From JAJFUI01 sp039698035 (GTDB lineage: Bacteria > Planctomycetota > Planctomycetia > Pirellulales > Thermoguttaceae), in assembly GCA_039698035.1 (NCBI GenBank), contig JBDKSW010000019.1:62001-126000 (forward strand): DNA of 64,000 nucleotides, read 5' to 3'. Of this stretch, positions 60,564 to 64,000 are shown piece by piece. Numbering within the stretch: position 1 is the first letter of the stretch; each line of letters starts with the position of its first letter. Both the position numbers and the translations under genes were made by a program. The notes beneath the pieces were generated by a model. It was not told the origin of the DNA. It worked only from the letters and a program-made list of their open reading frames with translations, and made no database searches.

Positions 60564-61874
60564 ATGCGAATCCTGATCCTTAGCCAGTTCTTCGCCCCCG
60601 AACCGACGTTCAAGGGCCTGCCGTTCGCCCGCGAACTGGTCCGTCGCGGCCACGAGGTCGAGGTCCTGACCGGCTTTCCGAACTATCCGGGCGGAAGGCT
60701 CTACCCAGGCTACTCGGTGCGGCCGTGGCAGCGAGAAACGATAGACGGCATCCGCGTTCACCGCGTTCCCCTCTATCCAAGCCACGACCAATCGGCCCTG
60801 CGACGAGTCGCCAACTACGCAAGCTTTGCGCTGAGCGCCGCGGCCCTCGGTCCTTGCTTGATTAAGAAACCGGACGTGATTTACGCCTATCAGCCGCCCG
60901 CAACGGTCGGGCTGCCGGCCCTCGTGCTTCAGGCCATGTGCCGCTGCCCGGTCGTCTACGACATTCAAGACCTTTGGCCAGACACGGTCGCCTCGTCGCA
61001 AATGATGAAAAACCGGCGGCTGCTTGCCGTGCTGGCCCGCTGGTGCCGTGGCGTCTATCGCCGCATGGACCGCATCGTCGTCCTTTCGCCCGGAATGCGC
61101 GAAACGCTGATCGCCCGTGGCGTCGCCGCCGAGAAGATCGACGTGATTTACAACTGGGCCGATGAAGACAGTCTGTGCCGCCAGCCGATCGGCGACGCGA
61201 GCGAGTCGCCCGCGACACGCGCGATGGCCGGCCGGTTCAACGTCGTCTTCGCCGGCACGATGGGCCTGGTCCAATCGCTCGATACCGTGTTGGACGCGGC
61301 CAGCATTTGCCTCCGCACGGTGCCCGACGCTCAGTTCGTTTTCGTCGGCGGCGGCGTCGACAAGCCACGTCTCGAACAACGGGCCCGCGAGCTGCGGCTT
61401 CGCAACACGCTCTTCCTTCCGCGTCAACCGATCGAGGCGATGGGCCCCATCCTGTCGCTCGCCGGCGCGGCCCTCGTTCACCTCAAGGACGATCCCCTGT
61501 TCCGCATCACCATCCCGTCGAAGACGCAAGCCTATCTGGCGGCCGGTCGGCCGATTCTGATGGCCGTCGGCGGTGACGCGGCCGATCTGGTCGCCCAATC
61601 CGGCGGCGGCGTCACCTGCCCACCGCAGAATCCCCTGGCGATGGCCGAGGCCGTCCGACGCCTGTCAAGCATCGGCCTCCAGCAGCGCGAGGCCATGGGC
61701 GCCCGCGGCCAAGCGTTCTACGACGCCCAGCTCTCGCTCCGAACGGGCGTCGCCAAGTTCGAGCAAGCCTTCGAGGCGGCCCTTGGCGCTCGAAAAGCCC
61801 GCAGTTCCGTCTCATTTGCAGTGCAACCCAAGATACATCCAGCCGCCGAAGGACAGCCGCGACGCGCCGCATGA
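60564..61874 (+). CDS. wbuB: GT4 glycosyltransferase, WbuB-like (probable L-FucNAc transferase)
   Basis: A 436-residue GT4 enzyme that matches the WbuB group: ILSQFFAPEPTFKGLPFARELVRRGHEV-type N-terminus (parts: LILSQFFAPEP, LTGFPNYPGG), VVYDIQDLWPDTV, VIYNWADED, FAGTMGLVQSLDTVL, and PSKTQAYLAAGRPIL. WbuB proteins are encoded next to fnlABC in E. coli and transfer N-acetyl-L-fucosamine onto the lipid-linked sugar. The C-terminal 30 residues are basic and beyond the usual end. It overlaps the next gene by four bases. Confidence 0.88.
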   Translation: MRILILSQFFAPEPTFKGLPFARELVRRGHEVEVLTGFPNYPGGRLYPGYSVRPWQRETIDGIRVHRVPLYPSHDQSALRRVANYASFALSAAALGPCLIKKPDVIYAYQPPATVGLPALVLQAMCRCPVVYDIQDLWPDTVASSQMMKNRRLLAVLARWCRGVYRRMDRIVVLSPGMRETLIARGVAAEKIDVIYNWADEDSLCRQPIGDASESPATRAMAGRFNVVFAGTMGLVQSLDTVLDAASICLRTVPDAQFVFVGGGVDKPRLEQRARELRLRNTLFLPRQPIEAMGPILSLAGAALVHLKDDPLFRITIPSKTQAYLAAGRPILMAVGGDAADLVAQSGGGVTCPPQNPLAMAEAVRRLSSIGLQQREAMGARGQAFYDAQLSLRTGVAKFEQAFEAALGARKARSSVSFAVQPKIHPAAEGQPRRAA

Positions 61875-62518
61875 CACGCCATCCCATCCAACGAACGCTC
61901 AAACGCGGGCTCGACGTGGCCGTAGCCGTCACCGTGTTGCTGCTCGCACTGCCTGCCATGGCGTGTGTTGCCGTGGCCATTTTCCGGCGGATGGGCCAAC
62001 CCGTCCTGTTCCGCCAACAGCGTCCTGGACTCGGGGAACGCCCGTTCCTCCTGTACAAGTTCCGCACGATGGACGATTCTCGCGGACCTGACGGACGGCC
62101 GCTGCCCGACGCGCAACGGCTCACCCGCCTGGGCCAGTTCCTCCGCCGCACCAGCCTCGACGAGTTGCCGCAGTTGTGGAACGTGCTTCGCGGCGAGATG
62201 AGCCTCGTGGGACCTCGCCCGCTGCGATGCGATTATCTCCCCTACTTCACGTCCCACGAACGACTGCGCCATTCCGTGCGACCGGGCATCACCGGCTGGG
62301 CGCAGATTCATGGCCGCAACGAGGCCTCGTGGGATCAGCGATTCGCCAACGATGTGTGGTACGTCGAGCATTGGAGTTTGTGGCTCGATGGCCGAATCCT
62401 GTGGTCGACGGCTTGGCAGGTGTTTCGCGGCCGAGGAATCGTCGTCGACGCCGCCTCGATCATGAAAAATCTCGACGACGAAAGACGCTCCATGGTCATC
62501 GGAAAGACCGTCTCTTGA
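61871..62518 (+). CDS. Initiating sugar-phosphate transferase (PglC/WcaJ family)
   Basis: A 215-residue polyprenyl-phosphate sugar phosphotransferase of the short PglC type: one membrane-embedded helix at about 15-37, then LFRQQRPGLGERPF, YKFRTMDD with the catalytic Asp-Glu pair following in SLDELPQLWNVL, LVGPRPL, and PGITGWAQIHGRN. It loads the first sugar phosphate on undecaprenyl phosphate. The lack of the four N-terminal membrane segments separates it from WbaP. Overlap of four bases with WbuB and of four bases with the next gene. Confidence 0.93.
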   Translation: MTRHPIQRTLKRGLDVAVAVTVLLLALPAMACVAVAIFRRMGQPVLFRQQRPGLGERPFLLYKFRTMDDSRGPDGRPLPDAQRLTRLGQFLRRTSLDELPQLWNVLRGEMSLVGPRPLRCDYLPYFTSHERLRHSVRPGITGWAQIHGRNEASWDQRFANDVWYVEHWSLWLDGRILWSTAWQVFRGRGIVVDAASIMKNLDDERRSMVIGKTVS

Positions 62519-63333
62519 GCCAACGATCCGTCACATTTCGGCCCGCTGCGCCAACCGACGCTCCGGCGATTGTCCGCGTCATCCGCGAAGCCTTCCCCGC
62601 GAGGCTCGTCGGCGCGATGATCTACGGATGCCACGGCGTCGCGGGTTTCGTGGCCGAGCAAATCCGCGTGCAACAACTCGGGGGTGAAACCTGCTATGCC
62701 GTTGCATGTGACGGCGGCCGGGTTGTCGGCTGTGCAGAAATGCGATGTCAGCCGAATCGTCTGTTTCTGACTTACATTGCCATCCAACCAGATTATCGCC
62801 GCCAAGGCCTTGGCGGCCGCCTGCTGCACGCGGCCATTGAGGCGGCCGGCGCCGACGCGGCGGAGTTCGCGCTAGACGTCTTCGATTTCAGCGACGGCGC
62901 TCGCCAGTGGTACCGACATCTCGGCCTCGAACAGCGCGATGCGTTCTCCTGGTGGCAGATTGCGCCGACCGACGATGCCCCGGCGCCCGTCCGACTCAGC
63001 GGTTACGCTCAGGCCCAGGCGTGCCATCGCGACTTCGGATTCTCGCAATTCAGCCTGACCGCGGCCGACACACGGTATGAAATCGGCCGCCTCGGAGATC
63101 AGTGGTATCGCTTGACCGACGCTTCCGCTCTGACGGTCCCGGGCCTGATCGCCGCGATCACACGGCTCTCGCCGCAACGAGACGTACTGCTCGTGGCAAA
63201 GACCTCAGCACTCGACTCTTCGCCGAACCGTGCCAGCGAAATCGCGCGATCCCAGCGCCTCGCCGGGCCGCTGGCGACTGTCCTACAACGCTTGACGGAA
63301 AAGGAATTGGAACGTGCCCAAGGACGGCAATAG
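62515..63333 (+). CDS. GNAT-family N-acyltransferase with extra C-terminal domain
   Basis: A 272-residue protein. TTG at 62515 overlaps the previous stop and gives a start just before TFRPAAPTDAPAIVRVI, the normal N-terminus of the GNAT fold. The acyl-CoA loop is IQPDYRRQGLGGRLLHAA (about 85-102). The second half (about 140-272) is not GNAT-like and not recognised. In this context it may acylate an amino sugar made by the aminotransferase encoded next. No ATG exists near the expected start. Confidence 0.75.
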   Translation: MSQRSVTFRPAAPTDAPAIVRVIREAFPARLVGAMIYGCHGVAGFVAEQIRVQQLGGETCYAVACDGGRVVGCAEMRCQPNRLFLTYIAIQPDYRRQGLGGRLLHAAIEAAGADAAEFALDVFDFSDGARQWYRHLGLEQRDAFSWWQIAPTDDAPAPVRLSGYAQAQACHRDFGFSQFSLTAADTRYEIGRLGDQWYRLTDASALTVPGLIAAITRLSPQRDVLLVAKTSALDSSPNRASEIARSQRLAGPLATVLQRLTEKELERAQGRQ

Positions 63334-64000
63334 CATCGACAAGACAGCGGCCGACGCAATGGCATTTGCAAGGCCGTCGCGCCTGTTCGCCAACGCGCGA
63401 TCGGCGTTCAAGGCATTGCTGGCGGCATTGCAGTTTCGTCCCGGCGAGCGGATTTTGCTGCCGGCCTACATCGGCTGGTCGGCCAACGAAGGGTCCGGCG
63501 TCTTCGATCCGGTCGCCGAACTGAATCTGCCATGCGAGTTCTACCGCGTCGACGACCGATTGCTGATCGACGTGGATGACTTGGAAAGCCGTTTGCGCAC
63601 CGGGCAAGTGAAGGCGTTGACGCTGATCCACTATTTCGGTTATGTCGATCCGCGATATGCCGAGTGTGTCCGCTTGGCCCGGCGTTACGGCGCTTGCGTG
63701 ATCGAGGACGAGGCGCACGCGTTGTTCTCCGATTGGATAGGCGGCGTCTGCGGCCGATTGGGCGACGCGTGCGTCTACTCGCTCCACAAGATGCTTCCAT
63801 GCCAGGGCGGAATGCTCTCCGTCTCTTCCCGACACGCCGCGTTGCTCGAACGCATCCCCGACAACACAGAGAACGTCCAATCGCCCTGGAGCTACGATCT
63901 CTGCGAAATCAGCCGACGCCGCCGCGAAAACGCCCTGTTTCTGGCCAGCCTCCTGAAGCCGTTGGCCGAAGAACTATCCCTGTTGCGCGAGATGCCTGCG
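63314..64000 (+). CDS. DegT/DnrJ/EryC1-type PLP aminotransferase-like protein (partial)
   Basis: The gene runs off the right edge after 229 codons. GTG at 63314 overlaps the preceding gene by 20 bases; ATG at 63359 is an alternative. Family marks are FANARSAFKALLAAL, ILLPAYIGWSANEG, ALTLIHYFGYVDP, VIEDEAHALFSD with the PLP-ring Asp, and YSLHKMLPCQGG with the PLP lysine. Such enzymes aminate 4-keto or 3-keto nucleotide sugars. The substrate could be the product of the membrane dehydratase at 47574. Confidence 0.82.
   Translation, partial: MPKDGNSIDKTAADAMAFARPSRLFANARSAFKALLAALQFRPGERILLPAYIGWSANEGSGVFDPVAELNLPCEFYRVDDRLLIDVDDLESRLRTGQVKALTLIHYFGYVDPRYAECVRLARRYGACVIEDEAHALFSDWIGGVCGRLGDACVYSLHKMLPCQGGMLSVSSRHAALLERIPDNTENVQSPWSYDLCEISRRRRENALFLASLLKPLAEELSLLREMPA

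Overview
The window is high-GC, densely coded DNA that looks like a chromosome segment of a planctomycete, probably of the Pirellulales group. The pointers are the MoxR/DUF58/BatA-type operon joined to a PQQ-propeller gene, a dnaG-rpoD-zinc-ribbon cluster without rpsU, TMTC-like membrane proteins with TPR tails, a long anti-sigma-like protein with a Pro/Thr-rich linker, a LipB variant lacking the usual catalytic lysine, and many short palindromic elements in the gaps. The taxonomic call is inference from gene content. I see no tRNA, rRNA, CRISPR array, transposase or phage gene.

Layout. 1-7.2 kb (minus): an operon of five genes (DUF4139-type secreted protein, PQQ-propeller protein, MoxR ATPase, DUF58 protein, BatA-like VWA protein cut by the left edge). 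7.4-20.5 kb: mainly housekeeping genes, namely lexA with a dyad inside its own promoter, a TMTC-like protein, a flavodoxin-fold oxidoreductase with glgP, mnmA, prfB with a programmed +1 frameshift, a Coa1-like protein, a second TMTC-like protein and a large anti-sigma-like protein. 21-28.7 kb: TerC, lipB, smpB (no ordinary start codon), an ABC exporter-type pair plus a DUF3299-like protein, pheA, and a GspF/PilC-family protein. 28.9-35.7 kb: a clear sigma-70 promoter and structured leader ahead of dnaG, then rpoD with a terminator, a coiled-coil zinc-ribbon protein and a GT39-like membrane protein. 35.7-42.2 kb: recG, a small conserved protein, a radical SAM protein, and a divergent pair made of a membrane-anchored trypsin-like protease and a membrane-anchored Ser/Thr kinase.

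42.2-43.4 kb (minus) is a compact three-gene cassette of unknown function with its own strong promoter, ending against the kinase gene in a paired 10-bp palindrome. 43.7-44.8 kb is a secreted, probably outer-membrane protein with its own terminator.

45-64 kb is one long plus-strand exopolysaccharide/O-antigen-type cluster that starts at a recognisable promoter. It encodes a Wzc-like tyrosine autokinase, a membrane-bound nucleotide-sugar dehydratase, a Wzx-like flippase, a polysaccharide pyruvyl transferase, four glycosyltransferases, a Wzy-like polymerase, the three enzymes for UDP-N-acetyl-L-fucosamine (FnlA/B/C), a PglC/WcaJ-type initiating sugar transferase, a GNAT acyltransferase and a DegT-type aminotransferase cut by the right edge. 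Many genes overlap by a few bases, which suggests translational coupling. Together they encode synthesis, flipping and polymerisation of a FucNAc-containing, probably pyruvylated, surface polysaccharide; no outer-membrane exporter (Wza type) is in view.
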